A DNA stretch of 64,000 bases from Hoeflea_A sp040932035 (GCF_040932035.1 NZ_JBFRBB010000001.1:806001-870000), one strand, 5' to 3'; positions 25,083 to 34,406 are shown, numbered from the stretch's first letter. The notes: generated by a model not told the origin, from the letters alone. Made by a program: numbers and translations.

Positions 25083-26339
25083 ATGACAACCAACACGTCT
25101 GAATCAGTTAAGGACCGGCCAGTTTCCAGCGTAAATTCCGCGGACAAATACCCGCCGGAAGGATGGGATCGCAGCGGCCTTCCGGCCTGGAGCTACTTCA
25201 GTGAGGAGCTGCTTCAGCTGGAGAAGGACGAGCTGTTCAGGAGCCATTGGCAATGTGTCTGTCATGTCGCAGACCTGCCGAACAACGGTGACTATATCGC
25301 CTGCGATCTCGTCGGCGAGAGAGCGCTGGTCGTGCGCGGATCGGACGGCGTGGTGCGGGCTTTTCACAATCTGTGCAGACACCGCGGTTCGCGAGTTGTG
25401 GGCGAGGACAAGGGAACCTGCCGTTCGGCAATAATCTGCCCGTTCCACGGATGGGCTTACAATCTTGACGGAACCCTGCGCGGTGCTTCACAGCCGGCAA
25501 GCCTTCCCGATCTCGACAAGGTCAAATTCGGGCTCAAACCGCTTGAATTCGAGATCTGGAACGGATTTGTGTTCGTCCGTTTCAAGCCGGGGCCGCAGCC
25601 TTCCGTCAAGGAACTGCTGGGCCGGTTCGATGCGGAGCTCGAGCAGTATGGCATGGCCGGTCTTGCGGCAGATGGCAGGGGCATGTGGACGGAGACCGTG
25701 GATGTCAACTGGAAGTGCATCCGCGACGTGGACAATGAGGGCTACCACGTTCCGATGGCGCATCCAGGGCTGAACGACCTGTTCGGCAGCAACTACTATG
25801 ACGAGCCGTTCGAGGCGGGGGCAGCGCGTTCATTCTCCGCGTTTCGCGGCGGCGAGGGGAGTCTGTGGAGCGTTCGCCACTACATGAAAATGCTGCCGGA
25901 AATGGCCAATCTCGACGGCGAACACAAGCGCGCGTGGCTTTATATCGGCGTGTTTCCGAACCTCGTGTTCGGCATTTATCCCGACTCCGTCATTTTCTAT
26001 CAGGAGTTCCCGGTGGCTGTCGGGCAGTCCATCCAGCGCGGCGCAGCCTATCGCAGGCCGGATGAAGACCGGCGGCTTCGCGCGGCGCGGTATCTGAGCG
26101 GGCGTATCGACCGGCTGACCAGCCGCGAGGACGAACTGCTCACCAAGTGGACCTGGGAGGCGGCATTTTCCAGCGCCTATGACGGTATAATGCTTTCCGA
26201 CAGGGAGTATGGCGTGCGCAGCTACCATGACGCCCTGCGTGAACGCTTCCCTGTGCTCAACGGTGATGAACCGACGGCAGGCAGGCTTGCCGCACGCAAT
26301 GCCGAATTGAGGCAAAGCCCGGTAAATAAAGGCAACTAG
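25083..26339 (+). CDS. Rieske-type oxygenase, probable quaternary-amine demethylase
   Basis: A 418-aa terminal oxygenase. The Rieske cluster ligands are Cys98/His100 (LCRHRGS) and Cys119/His122 (CPFHGWAYN). The mononuclear iron site includes His222 and His227 in DVDNEGYHVPMAHPGL. It resembles GbcA (glycine betaine), Stc2 (stachydrine) and CntA (carnitine) enzymes, which hydroxylate an N-methyl group and release formaldehyde. The start at 25083 follows a good ribosome-binding site; the frame is open to 25020 but that part contains the operator. No reductase partner is encoded nearby, so one must come from elsewhere. Confidence 0.87.
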   Translation: MTTNTSESVKDRPVSSVNSADKYPPEGWDRSGLPAWSYFSEELLQLEKDELFRSHWQCVCHVADLPNNGDYIACDLVGERALVVRGSDGVVRAFHNLCRHRGSRVVGEDKGTCRSAIICPFHGWAYNLDGTLRGASQPASLPDLDKVKFGLKPLEFEIWNGFVFVRFKPGPQPSVKELLGRFDAELEQYGMAGLAADGRGMWTETVDVNWKCIRDVDNEGYHVPMAHPGLNDLFGSNYYDEPFEAGAARSFSAFRGGEGSLWSVRHYMKMLPEMANLDGEHKRAWLYIGVFPNLVFGIYPDSVIFYQEFPVAVGQSIQRGAAYRRPDEDRRLRAARYLSGRIDRLTSREDELLTKWTWEAAFSSAYDGIMLSDREYGVRSYHDALRERFPVLNGDEPTAGRLAARNAELRQSPVNKGN

Positions 26340-26406
26340 CAGTGCGTCGGATCGGTCAAAGGTTCCATAAAGCAGGTCATTCAGCCGCAACCACGGGGAT
26401 GTATGC

Positions 26407-27276
26407 ATGCGAATAGGGTTGAACCGGGAGGGCGTTCAGGGACTGACGCTCATCTCTCCGACACTGATCTATTCGATACTTTTGCTCGCGGCGCCGCTGC
26501 TCATGGTGGTCACGCTCAGCTTCTGGACGCAGGACTATCTGGAAATCGACCGGACGCCGACCATCGAGAATTACAGGGTGGCCTTTAGCGATCCGCTTTA
26601 CCGCCTGCTGATGATCCGGTCATTGGCCATTTCCCTCGTGGTGACCGCCGTAACGGTCCTGCTGGCCTTTCCTGTCGCCTACTACATCTCGTTTCACGTG
26701 CAGAGCAAAAAGGCGCTGTGGCTTTTCCTGATCACCATCCCGTTCTGGACCAGCTATCTGTTACGCGTGTTCCTGTGGAAGGTGATCCTCGGTTACAACG
26801 GCGTGCTCAATACGGCCCTGACGGGACTTGGCATAACCGAGGAACCGTTGAGCTTTCTGCTCTACAATGCCAATGCCGTCGTCATCACGCTGGCCCATGC
26901 GTGGGCGCCCTTTGCCATCCTGCCCATATTCGTTGCGCTCGAAAAAATAGACCGCAACCTCCTGGAAGCGGCGGAGGATCTGGGCGACGGTCCGTTCCGC
27001 CGCTTCCGTCGGATTACATTGCCTCTGGCAATGCCGGGGCTGGTTGCAGCCACTTTAATCGTGCTCATTCCGACCATGGGCGACTTCATAACGCCGCGGT
27101 TGGTCGGCGGAACAAACGGCCTGATGATTGCCAACATGATCCAGATCCAGTTCGGAAAGGCCAACAACGCGCCACTGGGTGCCGCGCTCGCCGTTTCTTC
27201 GATGTTCATCATCGGCGCCGTCAGCCTGGCGATTGTTTTGGCCAGCAGGCGGTTCAGCGGGGGAGCAGGCCGATGA
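26407..27276 (+). CDS. PotB-like ABC transporter permease
   Basis: A 289-aa inner-membrane permease with about six transmembrane segments, the first at LISPTLIYSILLLAAPLLMVV, and an EAA loop (EAAEDLGDGPFRRFRRITLPLAMPGL) that docks on the ATPase. It is of the spermidine/putrescine-type family. The start ATG at 26407 has CGGGGATG upstream. It overlaps the next permease gene by 4 bp and follows the Rieske gene in the same direction, so import and first demethylation are likely coordinated. Confidence 0.9.
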   Translation: MRIGLNREGVQGLTLISPTLIYSILLLAAPLLMVVTLSFWTQDYLEIDRTPTIENYRVAFSDPLYRLLMIRSLAISLVVTAVTVLLAFPVAYYISFHVQSKKALWLFLITIPFWTSYLLRVFLWKVILGYNGVLNTALTGLGITEEPLSFLLYNANAVVITLAHAWAPFAILPIFVALEKIDRNLLEAAEDLGDGPFRRFRRITLPLAMPGLVAATLIVLIPTMGDFITPRLVGGTNGLMIANMIQIQFGKANNAPLGAALAVSSMFIIGAVSLAIVLASRRFSGGAGR

Positions 27277-28109
27277 ACACACCCGGTGTCAGGTCAGGAC
27301 GGTTCAACTGGCTCGCCGCCTATGCGATCGGCTACATGGTGTTTCTTTATGCACCGGTCGTTTTGCTTCCGCTGTTTGCCTTCAACAATTCCACCATCGT
27401 GGCCTTCCCGTTGCAAGGTTTCACAACCAAATGGTTCCAGACGCTGTGGACCACCGAAGCGCTTCACAGCTCCGTCGCCAACAGTATGATCGTTGCCGTG
27501 TCGACGGCGGTGATCAGCACGATTCTGGGAGCCTGTGCGGCGCGGGCCGGAGCCCGCTACAGGTTTCCGTTCAAGAAAGGCATTGTCGGCTTCATCATGC
27601 TGCCGCTGGTGCTGCCGGAGATCATTGTGGCCGTTGCGCTTCTGGTCCTTCTGGTGCAGCTCGGCATGGGATTGTCGCTGTGGACCGTCGTCATCGGCCA
27701 TGTGCTTATCTGCATGCCGTTTTCCGTGGCGGTTCTGAACTCGGCTTTCCAGGGGCTCGATGTGAGCCTGGAAGAGGCGTCATTTGATCTCGGCGAATCG
27801 CGATGGGGCACGTTTCGCCGCATAACGCTGCCGCTGGTCCTGCCGGGCGTGATCTCAAGCCTGCTGATCACGTTCACGATTTCGCTGGACGAATTCCTCA
27901 TCGCCTTCTTCCTGACCGGTACCGATGTGACCCTGCCTGTCTATATCTGGAGCCAGTTGCGCTTCCCGACCAAGCTGCCCGGGGTGATGGCGCTGGGCAC
28001 CATATTGCTGAGCGCGACGGTTCTGCTTCTGATTCTCGCAGAAATGTTCCGGCGCCGCGCCGCGGCCCGTCAGGGCAAGGACAATACACCTGCTGGAGGC
28101 CTCGTTTAG
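27273..28109 (+). CDS. PotC-like ABC transporter permease
   Basis: A 278-aa permease with about six membrane segments, an N-terminal segment GYMVFLYAPVVLLPLFAF and an EAA loop EEASFDLGESRWGTFRRITLPLVLPGV. The ATG at 27273 overlaps the stop of the first permease (ATGA); the frame is open much farther upstream but only as a shadow of that gene. It pairs with PotB-like protein to form the membrane channel. Confidence 0.9.
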   Translation: MNTPGVRSGRFNWLAAYAIGYMVFLYAPVVLLPLFAFNNSTIVAFPLQGFTTKWFQTLWTTEALHSSVANSMIVAVSTAVISTILGACAARAGARYRFPFKKGIVGFIMLPLVLPEIIVAVALLVLLVQLGMGLSLWTVVIGHVLICMPFSVAVLNSAFQGLDVSLEEASFDLGESRWGTFRRITLPLVLPGVISSLLITFTISLDEFLIAFFLTGTDVTLPVYIWSQLRFPTKLPGVMALGTILLSATVLLLILAEMFRRRAAARQGKDNTPAGGLV

Positions 28110-28111
28110 AA

Positions 28112-29224
28112 TTGACCCCTGAAAACAACAACGACCGGCGTCAGATAGTCGCGCTGAACGATGTGACCAAACATTTCGGTTCCGTCGTTGCATTGGGCGG
28201 TGTTTCCGCTCACATCAACGAGGGCGAGTTTTTCTCACTGCTGGGGCCGTCGGGCTGCGGCAAGACCACATTGCTTCGCATGATCGCCGGCTTTGAAGAT
28301 CCGACGTCGGGTTCCATCGAAATCGATGGTAAGCCGATGACTGGAATTCCGGCCAACCGGCGGCCGACCAACATGGTGTTCCAGAACTACGCGATATTCC
28401 CGCATCTGTCGGTCGCCGAAAACATCGCCTACGGGCTGCGCCAGAAAAAGCTGACGAAGGCCGAACTGGCAAGGGAGGTCGACGGGGCACTGGAGATGGT
28501 GGATCTGGCGGGCTACGGCGGCCGGGCATCGCACGCGCTTTCCGGCGGTCAGAGACAGCGTGTGGCTCTTGCGCGCGCGCTGGTCATGAAGCCTAAGGTG
28601 GTGCTTCTTGACGAACCGCTGTCGGCGCTGGACAAAAAACTCCGGGATCAGATGCAGCTCGAACTGCGCAATCTCCAGCGGTCGATCGGGATCACATTCG
28701 TGCTGGTGACCCACGACCAGGAAGAGGCGCTGATCATGTCAGACCGCATCGCCGTTATGTTTGATGGTCAGGTCGCGCAGCTCGCCACACCGGAAGAACT
28801 TTATCGCCGGCCCGTAAATCGTCAGGTGGCATCGTTTATTGGAGTGATGAATTTCCTTGGCGCACAGATGTCCGAAGAGTCCGAAACAAGCATAACGCTC
28901 GATGTCGCCGCGCTCGGGAGCGTTGAAATTCCCAAGACCAGCGTTCCCGCCGGCCTGACGCCGTCGCAGATCAGCGACGTTGGCGTCAGGCCCGAGATGC
29001 TCACCGTCCTTTTCGATGAAGCCGAAACGGCCGAACGCGTTATCGAGGGGCAGGTGGAAGATACGTCCTATTACGGCGACATGACCTATTACAATGTCGT
29101 GCTGCCGGGCTTGTCGACACCGGTCAGCATTTCGATGCGCAACACCGCGGGCCGATCAATTTTACAGCCGGGAAGCAAGGTCCGAGTGGGATGGGCAACG
29201 GATGCGATCGTGCTATTCAAATAG
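28112..29224 (+). CDS. PotA-like ABC transporter ATPase
   Basis: A 370-aa ATPase with Walker A GPSGCGKTTLL, Q-loop VFQNYAIFPHLS, signature LSGGQRQRVALARAL, Walker B VVLLDEPLSALD and switch His in VTHDQEEAL, plus a C-terminal TOBE domain (about 280-370). The best start is TTG at 28112, two bases after the permease stop codon, with GGAGG at 28094-28098; this gives the usual family length. It powers uptake with the two permeases and the separately encoded PotD-like protein. Confidence 0.9.
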   Translation: MTPENNNDRRQIVALNDVTKHFGSVVALGGVSAHINEGEFFSLLGPSGCGKTTLLRMIAGFEDPTSGSIEIDGKPMTGIPANRRPTNMVFQNYAIFPHLSVAENIAYGLRQKKLTKAELAREVDGALEMVDLAGYGGRASHALSGGQRQRVALARALVMKPKVVLLDEPLSALDKKLRDQMQLELRNLQRSIGITFVLVTHDQEEALIMSDRIAVMFDGQVAQLATPEELYRRPVNRQVASFIGVMNFLGAQMSEESETSITLDVAALGSVEIPKTSVPAGLTPSQISDVGVRPEMLTVLFDEAETAERVIEGQVEDTSYYGDMTYYNVVLPGLSTPVSISMRNTAGRSILQPGSKVRVGWATDAIVLFK

Positions 29225-29491
29225 CATTTGCGCAAACTTGACCGCCTGACGCGCTGGTGTGTCATTGGTTGCCGCCCGGGAAAAGTGCCTTGATGCAAGG
29301 CGCCTCTTTCGCGAAGGCCAGTCACAGGCCAAAGCCCATACCGGATTTCAACTTAGGAACCGGACCAACCAAAAGGCCCCGCCAAAACCGGTCATCTTTG
29401 CGATTGACCGGTTGCGCGCACGGCAGTCCTGAGTGCCGCTTACCGCGCAAAAACGATTGATGCAATGTTTGTGTGTCGTGCAGTGAAGCAT

Positions 29492-30871
29492 TCAGTTCAT
29501 CCTTACAAGATCCCCCATCAATGTTGGAACCAGTTCCGAAACTGTCGGATGAATATGGGTTGCCCGTTGAACCACCTTGTACGATGCACCGGCATACATG
29601 ACGTCGGTGAGCGAGTGGATGACTTCATCCCCGCCGATGCCCAGAATGGCGGCGCCCAGTATTTTTTCGCTCTCAGCGTCAACCAGAACCTTCATGAAAC
29701 CTTGTGTTTCGCTTCGCTCGCGCGCCCTGCCGACGCGCTCCATAATCATTTTGCCTATCAACGCATTTCGCCCGGACCCGCGCACCTGTGCTTCGGTCAT
29801 GCCGATCCTGCCCAGCGGCGGATCGATAAACAGCCCGTATGTCATGATGCGGTCGGATACCCGCCGCGGATCGTTTTCAAACATGTTCGCTGCGAGGATT
29901 TCGTAGTCATTGTAGCTGGTATGCGTGAAGGCACCGCGACCGTTGACATCGCCCAGTGCCCAGATGCCGGGAACATTGGTGGAAAGCTGATCATCCACGG
30001 TAATGTAGCCACGGGCATCCGTTTCCACACCGGCAGTATCGAGGCCCAGGTCGTTCGTGTTGGGTTTTCGCCCGACCGCCAAGAGGACATGTGACCCGAT
30101 AACCTCTTCAGGGCCCGGTTCACAGCTTGCCGTGACGGCTACACCCTTTTCATGGTTTGCCAGCCCGATGCAGGTTGCCTTGAGACGAACGTCAACGCCT
30201 TCGGCTTCGAGGATCTCCTGGACAGCCGCCGATATGTCGGCGTCTTCTCGGCCGATCAGGCGGTCGCCCATTTCGACAACCGTCACACGGCTGCCAAAAC
30301 GCCGGTACATCTGCGCGAACTCAAGCCCGACGTAGCTGCCGCCGACAATGATAAGATGATCCGGCAGAAAATCCACGTCCATCATGTCGCTGCTGGTCAT
30401 ATGGGCGACGTCATGAATGCCGGGCATGTCCGGCAGGACCGGGCGTCCTCCGACATTCAAGATGATTTTATCGGCTTCCAGCAGCTCTCCATTTACCCGG
30501 ACTGTTTTCGCACTTTCGAGCCTGGCATGGCCTTCGTATACGGTCAGATTGTCGATTGAGTGAAGCCATTTCGTGACGCCGGTGTTTGATTGTTTAACGA
30601 TCGCATCCTTGCGGGCTTTGACCTGCCGCATGTCGATATTGATGGGACCACCAACAACGACACCAAAGTCAGCACCCCGACGGGCCATGTGTGCTGCCCG
30701 CGCGCTGGCCACCAAAGCCTTGGTTGGAATGCAACCGACATTAACGCAGGTTCCGCCAAACAACTTGCGCTCGATGATGGCGGTTTTCATGCCTTCTTTG
30801 CTCATCCGCTGTGCCAGTGACGGTCCTGCTTGACCGGTGCCGATGATGATTGCGTCGAAAGTCGTCGTCAT
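29492..30871 (-). CDS. RclA/mercuric-reductase-like pyridine nucleotide-disulfide oxidoreductase
   Basis: A 459-aa class I flavoprotein disulfide reductase from the ATG at 30871 (MTTTFDAIIIGTGQAG). The redox Cys pair is in GGTCVNVGCIPTKAL, the NAD(P) motif is IIVGGSYVGLEFAQ, and the C-terminal interface ends with HIHPTVSELVPTL. It lacks the MerA N-terminal metal domain. RclA, which protects against reactive chlorine and acts with copper, is the closest functional model because a DUF417/RclC-like gene lies in the same cluster. Dihydrolipoamide dehydrogenase is less likely from the motif around the Cys pair. Confidence 0.8.
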   Translation of the reverse strand: MTTTFDAIIIGTGQAGPSLAQRMSKEGMKTAIIERKLFGGTCVNVGCIPTKALVASARAAHMARRGADFGVVVGGPINIDMRQVKARKDAIVKQSNTGVTKWLHSIDNLTVYEGHARLESAKTVRVNGELLEADKIILNVGGRPVLPDMPGIHDVAHMTSSDMMDVDFLPDHLIIVGGSYVGLEFAQMYRRFGSRVTVVEMGDRLIGREDADISAAVQEILEAEGVDVRLKATCIGLANHEKGVAVTASCEPGPEEVIGSHVLLAVGRKPNTNDLGLDTAGVETDARGYITVDDQLSTNVPGIWALGDVNGRGAFTHTSYNDYEILAANMFENDPRRVSDRIMTYGLFIDPPLGRIGMTEAQVRGSGRNALIGKMIMERVGRARERSETQGFMKVLVDAESEKILGAAILGIGGDEVIHSLTDVMYAGASYKVVQRATHIHPTVSELVPTLMGDLVRMN

Positions 30872-31126
30872 GTGTCTGCTCCCTTTGGCCGCCAATTTCT
30901 GTATCCGTTGATCCACGCACATGTCTGCGACCGGCACGCGTCCACCGTTTCAGGTTGATCTTGCCTGATAGCGCCGACTCTGGCGATATCGTGCCGCATC
31001 TCCACCGGATCCGAAGTGGGCAGGGCGACAATGTAAAAATGGAAGACCTGCCCAACCCCTTCAGCCAGCAAAGCCGCGCCGAACGCGTCCGCCGCGGCGC
31101 TTGCTGGCCCGGCCTTGAAGTCCGGA

Positions 31127-32137
31127 TCAGTTGGTTTCGGCGGTTTCGATTCCTGCCAGGAACTTTAGCATGTTCGCGGCGATCTCCGGGCCATATTCCT
31201 CAAGCGCAAAGTGACCGGTATCAAGGAGATGGAACTCCAGATTTTCAAGGTCACGCTTATAGGGGTATGCGCCCTCGGCCGGGAAGATATGGTCGTTTTT
31301 ACCCCAAACCAGCAACGCCGGCGGCTGATGTTTCCGGAAGAGCGCCTGCCATTTGACATATTCAGGAACGTTGGTGCCGTAATCCAGAAACAGTTCCAAC
31401 TGGACTTCCTGGTTTCCAGGACGGTCGAGCAGGTACTGCACGTGCCAGAAATTGTCGGGGCTGACAGCCTCCGGATTTTGCATACCATGAGTGAACTGCC
31501 ATTTGGTGGCATCGAGCGACAGGAAACCGCGCAGCTTGTCGCCATTTTCTCTGGACGGATCGGCCCAGTAGGCCTTGATCGGATCCCAGAACTCCCGAAG
31601 CCCCTCCTCGTAGGCATTGCCGTTTTGAATGATGAATGCAGATACCCGCTCCGGATCGTCGGCGAACATGCGGTAGCCGACCGGAGCACCGTAGTCCATC
31701 AGATAGACGGCGTATTCATCGACACCCTTTTTGTCGATAAGACTGGTCATGAGACTGGCGATATTGGCAAAAGAATAGTCATAATCCTCCGCTGCCGGCA
31801 TATCGGAAGCACCGAAACCGGGATAGTCGGGAGCGAGGACATTGTACTTCTGCGCCAGTACCGGAATGAGATTTCGGAACATGTGTGAAGATGTTGGAAA
31901 CCCGTGCAAAAGCAATACCGTCGGGCGATCCCGATTTCCGGCTTCGCGATAGGCGATCTTCAATCCGTCTATCATCTCGCTCCGGTATTGCACACTATGG
32001 CTTTGTACGGGCGCAGACATATCAGCCGCTGATGAGGGCTGAGACGGCGCCAGTACAAACCATGCGACGAGTGCAACAATGGTCGCGAACGGTACATGTC
32101 TGCGGACGGCGCTCGTTAACGTGACAGTCTGTAACAT
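31127..32137 (-). CDS. Exported alpha/beta hydrolase, Asp-nucleophile type
   Basis: A 336-aa hydrolase from the ATG at 32137, which has GGAGAC six bases upstream; an ATG four codons earlier is poorer. An N-terminal signal sequence (FATIVALVAWFVLAPSQPSSAA) sends it out of the cytoplasm. The oxyanion region is LLLHGFPTSSHMF, the nucleophile elbow is LMDYGAPVG, so the nucleophile is Asp as in epoxide hydrolases and haloalkane dehalogenases, and the catalytic His is in LDTGHFALEEYG. It lies in the same minus-strand cluster as the cysteine hydrolase and RclC-like genes. Confidence 0.82.
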   Translation of the reverse strand: MLQTVTLTSAVRRHVPFATIVALVAWFVLAPSQPSSAADMSAPVQSHSVQYRSEMIDGLKIAYREAGNRDRPTVLLLHGFPTSSHMFRNLIPVLAQKYNVLAPDYPGFGASDMPAAEDYDYSFANIASLMTSLIDKKGVDEYAVYLMDYGAPVGYRMFADDPERVSAFIIQNGNAYEEGLREFWDPIKAYWADPSRENGDKLRGFLSLDATKWQFTHGMQNPEAVSPDNFWHVQYLLDRPGNQEVQLELFLDYGTNVPEYVKWQALFRKHQPPALLVWGKNDHIFPAEGAYPYKRDLENLEFHLLDTGHFALEEYGPEIAANMLKFLAGIETAETN

Positions 32138-32229
32138 CAGTGTCTCCATTCAGTTGTGTGGCGGCGCCGCATCTCAACGGCGCCCACAATTACGTTTTTT
32201 AGATCCCGGGTTCGAGCCGGGCAGGCAGA

Positions 32230-33063
32230 TCAGGACGCTGTCTGGATTTTTGCGACTGCATCGCTGGTCCACCAGACGGTGCTGGCGACGAAGCGAAAGT
32301 TGATCAGGGCGGCGAGATAACCGTCACCCTCCGGCACTTTTGCACCCGCTGTCGCATCCCGAACGACCGCAACTTCGAAGCCTTGCTCAAGCAGTTCGTA
32401 CAAGTGGGCCTGCACGCAAAGATTTGCGGACATGCCGGCCAGGATCACCTTGTCCACGCCACGCTTGCGCAGTTGCAGATTGAGGTCATTCTGCTCCGGT
32501 CCGTAGACCTTGTGGGGCGAGGTGATAATGGTCTCACCATCGTTGATGTATTTCTTGTACTGCGGCAGCCAGTCAGCACCCGATCCCTCGAACCCGGTCG
32601 TGTCCAGTGCACCGGGACGGTCGAACATCGAGATATCGTGCATGACTTTCTCGAGCACGCCCTCGAACTTCCACTTGTGATCCTGCGGGTAGTAGTAGTG
32701 GGGGGACACAAAGACCGGCATGCCGACCGACTTGGCGGCAATAAACAGCTTCTCGATGTTGTTCACCGTATTCTGCTCGGTAACGCTTTCTCCGACGACT
32801 CCCCAGGTGGCACCGTCGGGCGAGAGGAAGTCGTTCTGGGGATCGGTGACGACCAAAGCGGTGTTGGACAAATCGATGTCGAACGGCCGCACGGGAAGCG
32901 CAGGATTTTCCGGGTCTGCATAAAGCTCCGTGCCGGCGATGGCGCTTCCCGGAGTCGCGGCGATTACACCCGCGGCGGTCAGCGCCGCGGCCCCGGTCGT
33001 CAGGATCCGGCGACGCGAGGGATCGATCTCCTGGTGTGAGCAGTTGCAAGAATGTTTTGTCAT
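32230..33063 (-). CDS. Tat-exported isochorismatase-family cysteine hydrolase
   Basis: A 277-aa protein with a twin-arginine signal (SRRRILTTGAAALTAAG, cleavage near AIAGTE). The catalytic set of cysteine hydrolases is present: Asp in VVTDPQNDF, Lys in TSPHKVYGP and Cys in GMSANLCVQAHL. The family hydrolyses amides or vinyl ethers, or acts on nicotinamide-like compounds. Export through Tat is uncommon for this family and fits the periplasmic theme of the cluster. It is transcribed between the RclC-like gene and the alpha/beta hydrolase gene. Confidence 0.82.
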   Translation of the reverse strand: MTKHSCNCSHQEIDPSRRRILTTGAAALTAAGVIAATPGSAIAGTELYADPENPALPVRPFDIDLSNTALVVTDPQNDFLSPDGATWGVVGESVTEQNTVNNIEKLFIAAKSVGMPVFVSPHYYYPQDHKWKFEGVLEKVMHDISMFDRPGALDTTGFEGSGADWLPQYKKYINDGETIITSPHKVYGPEQNDLNLQLRKRGVDKVILAGMSANLCVQAHLYELLEQGFEVAVVRDATAGAKVPEGDGYLAALINFRFVASTVWWTSDAVAKIQTAS

Positions 33064-33159
33064 CTGATTGTCTCCATGTGTTTCGATTGAACGGTTGGGT
33101 TTTGCCTGTCGGCTTGCACCGGCTGAGACCGGTTTGGGTTTATCAACCGGTCGGTTCGC

Positions 33160-33657
33160 TCAGGTGATGTCCCTGTAGGCGTCGCCGGCGATCCAGAGCG
33201 CAGCTCCAAAGATCGCAATGTCCTTGAGGAGGAACTGGCCAGGGACAACGGACAATGCCGGAAAGCCGCCGAGGCTCGGCTCCCAACCGGGTGCAGAAAA
33301 GAGAAACGATACCGTTGTTGCCGTCGTTGCGAGGACAATCGCCGCACCGGCAATTCCGGCACGTGGCGACCATGGCCTGGCAAATAGCAATATGGCTCCG
33401 CTGATTTCGATGACACCGATAAGCGCTGCGGCGCCACGTTGACCAAGGATTGGGTAGAGCCATGAGACAAATGGACTTGAAGCGACCAGGCCTTCTATTG
33501 CGGCTGCCTCATAGGCCGTGAACTTCATGGCGCCGATCCACACGAAGATCAGTGCAATAGCGTAAAGCGTTATGTATTTGCCGCCCGTGCACAGATTTGC
33601 GGACAACGCGCCGTATGAGCGCGCCGCATCGCCGGACGTTATTTCTGATGTAGTCAT
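33160..33657 (-). CDS. DUF417/YkgB (RclC-like) inner-membrane protein
   Basis: A 165-aa protein with four hydrophobic segments: YITLYAIALIFVWIGAMKF, AAALIGVIEISGAILLFA, AGIAGAAIVLATTATTVSFLF and FLLKDIAIFGAALWIAG. The KFTAYEAAAIEGLVASSP segment after helix 1 is characteristic of the YkgB/RclC family, part of the RclABC reactive-chlorine defence of enterobacteria. It sits in the minus cluster between the cytochrome P460 gene and the cysteine hydrolase gene. Confidence 0.82.
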   Translation of the reverse strand: MTTSEITSGDAARSYGALSANLCTGGKYITLYAIALIFVWIGAMKFTAYEAAAIEGLVASSPFVSWLYPILGQRGAAALIGVIEISGAILLFARPWSPRAGIAGAAIVLATTATTVSFLFSAPGWEPSLGGFPALSVVPGQFLLKDIAIFGAALWIAGDAYRDIT

Positions 33658-33693
33658 GGTTCTTGATCCCTCATCGATTGAAATGGTGCCGCG

Positions 33694-34290
33694 TCAACGC
33701 GCCGGCGCTGCGTCCCGCAGGACCGGGTAAAACTGGGTGAACACGAAGTCCGTGTCCGCGCTGGCTTCATGGCAGGCGTTGCAAGCATCAGCAGGAAACG
33801 CGCTGGAGGTCTTCGCGTAAGGCGGTGCGTGATGGCCGAATGAAAAATAGGCCCAGCCACCAGGCATATCGGGAAAGCGGGCAGAGTCTTTTACGGTGAG
33901 TTCCAGGCCACCGAATTCACCCTGTTGATATCCGCGACCGGAGACTTCTGTTGTCGCACCGACTTCATCATTGTCGTTCTCACGCACACTCACCAGTTCC
34001 TTGACGATTTGCGTGCCTTCCGCCCATTCGCCGGTTTGCGCAAAATGGGCGAATGCCGATGGCTCGACATAGACGTTGTGAAATTCCGGAAATGGAGCCT
34101 GTCCACCGTTAAGTGCGTTCGGTGTCAGCGGTGCACCGACAAATACCCACTGCCGATAGCCTTCGGGCAAAGTGGCTTCGTTGTTCTCAGTGAACACCGC
34201 GGGCTGTACGTTGGATTGCGATTGGGCGATGGCGCCGACCGAGAGGACCAGTGCTCCGGCCATCAACGCTGCTATGGGTGCTTTCATCAT
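33694..34290 (-). CDS. Cytochrome P460-family periplasmic heme protein
   Basis: A 198-aa protein from the ATG at 34290, which has AAAGGAG upstream and gives a Sec signal peptide (MMKAPIAALMAGALVLSVGAIAQS). The heme motif CNACH is near the C-terminus, and LPEGYRQWVFVGAPLTPNAL plus EFHNVYVEP are typical of the P460 beta-sheet fold. Members oxidise hydroxylamine or bind NO; others have unknown roles. It is the first gene of the rcl-like minus cluster. Confidence 0.85.
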   Translation of the reverse strand: MMKAPIAALMAGALVLSVGAIAQSQSNVQPAVFTENNEATLPEGYRQWVFVGAPLTPNALNGGQAPFPEFHNVYVEPSAFAHFAQTGEWAEGTQIVKELVSVRENDNDEVGATTEVSGRGYQQGEFGGLELTVKDSARFPDMPGGWAYFSFGHHAPPYAKTSSAFPADACNACHEASADTDFVFTQFYPVLRDAAPAR

Positions 34291-34406
34291 CTTTTTCTCC
34301 TTTGAGTCAGTCTTGGGGGTGAAAAGGGTTGTTGTCGGAATCGGCCGAAGGTTGTGCTTGAAGCGGCTGTCCGGGACATGTGTCATTCAAAGCCGTCATG
34401 ATCGGC

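Noticed and set aside
32205..32221. T-arm-like hairpin CCCGG-GTTCGAG-CCGGG suggesting a tRNA end
   Set aside because: The loop is shifted by one base from the TTCRA register of a real T arm and no matching 5' acceptor, D arm or anticodon arm lies upstream. It is only a small intercistronic hairpin.
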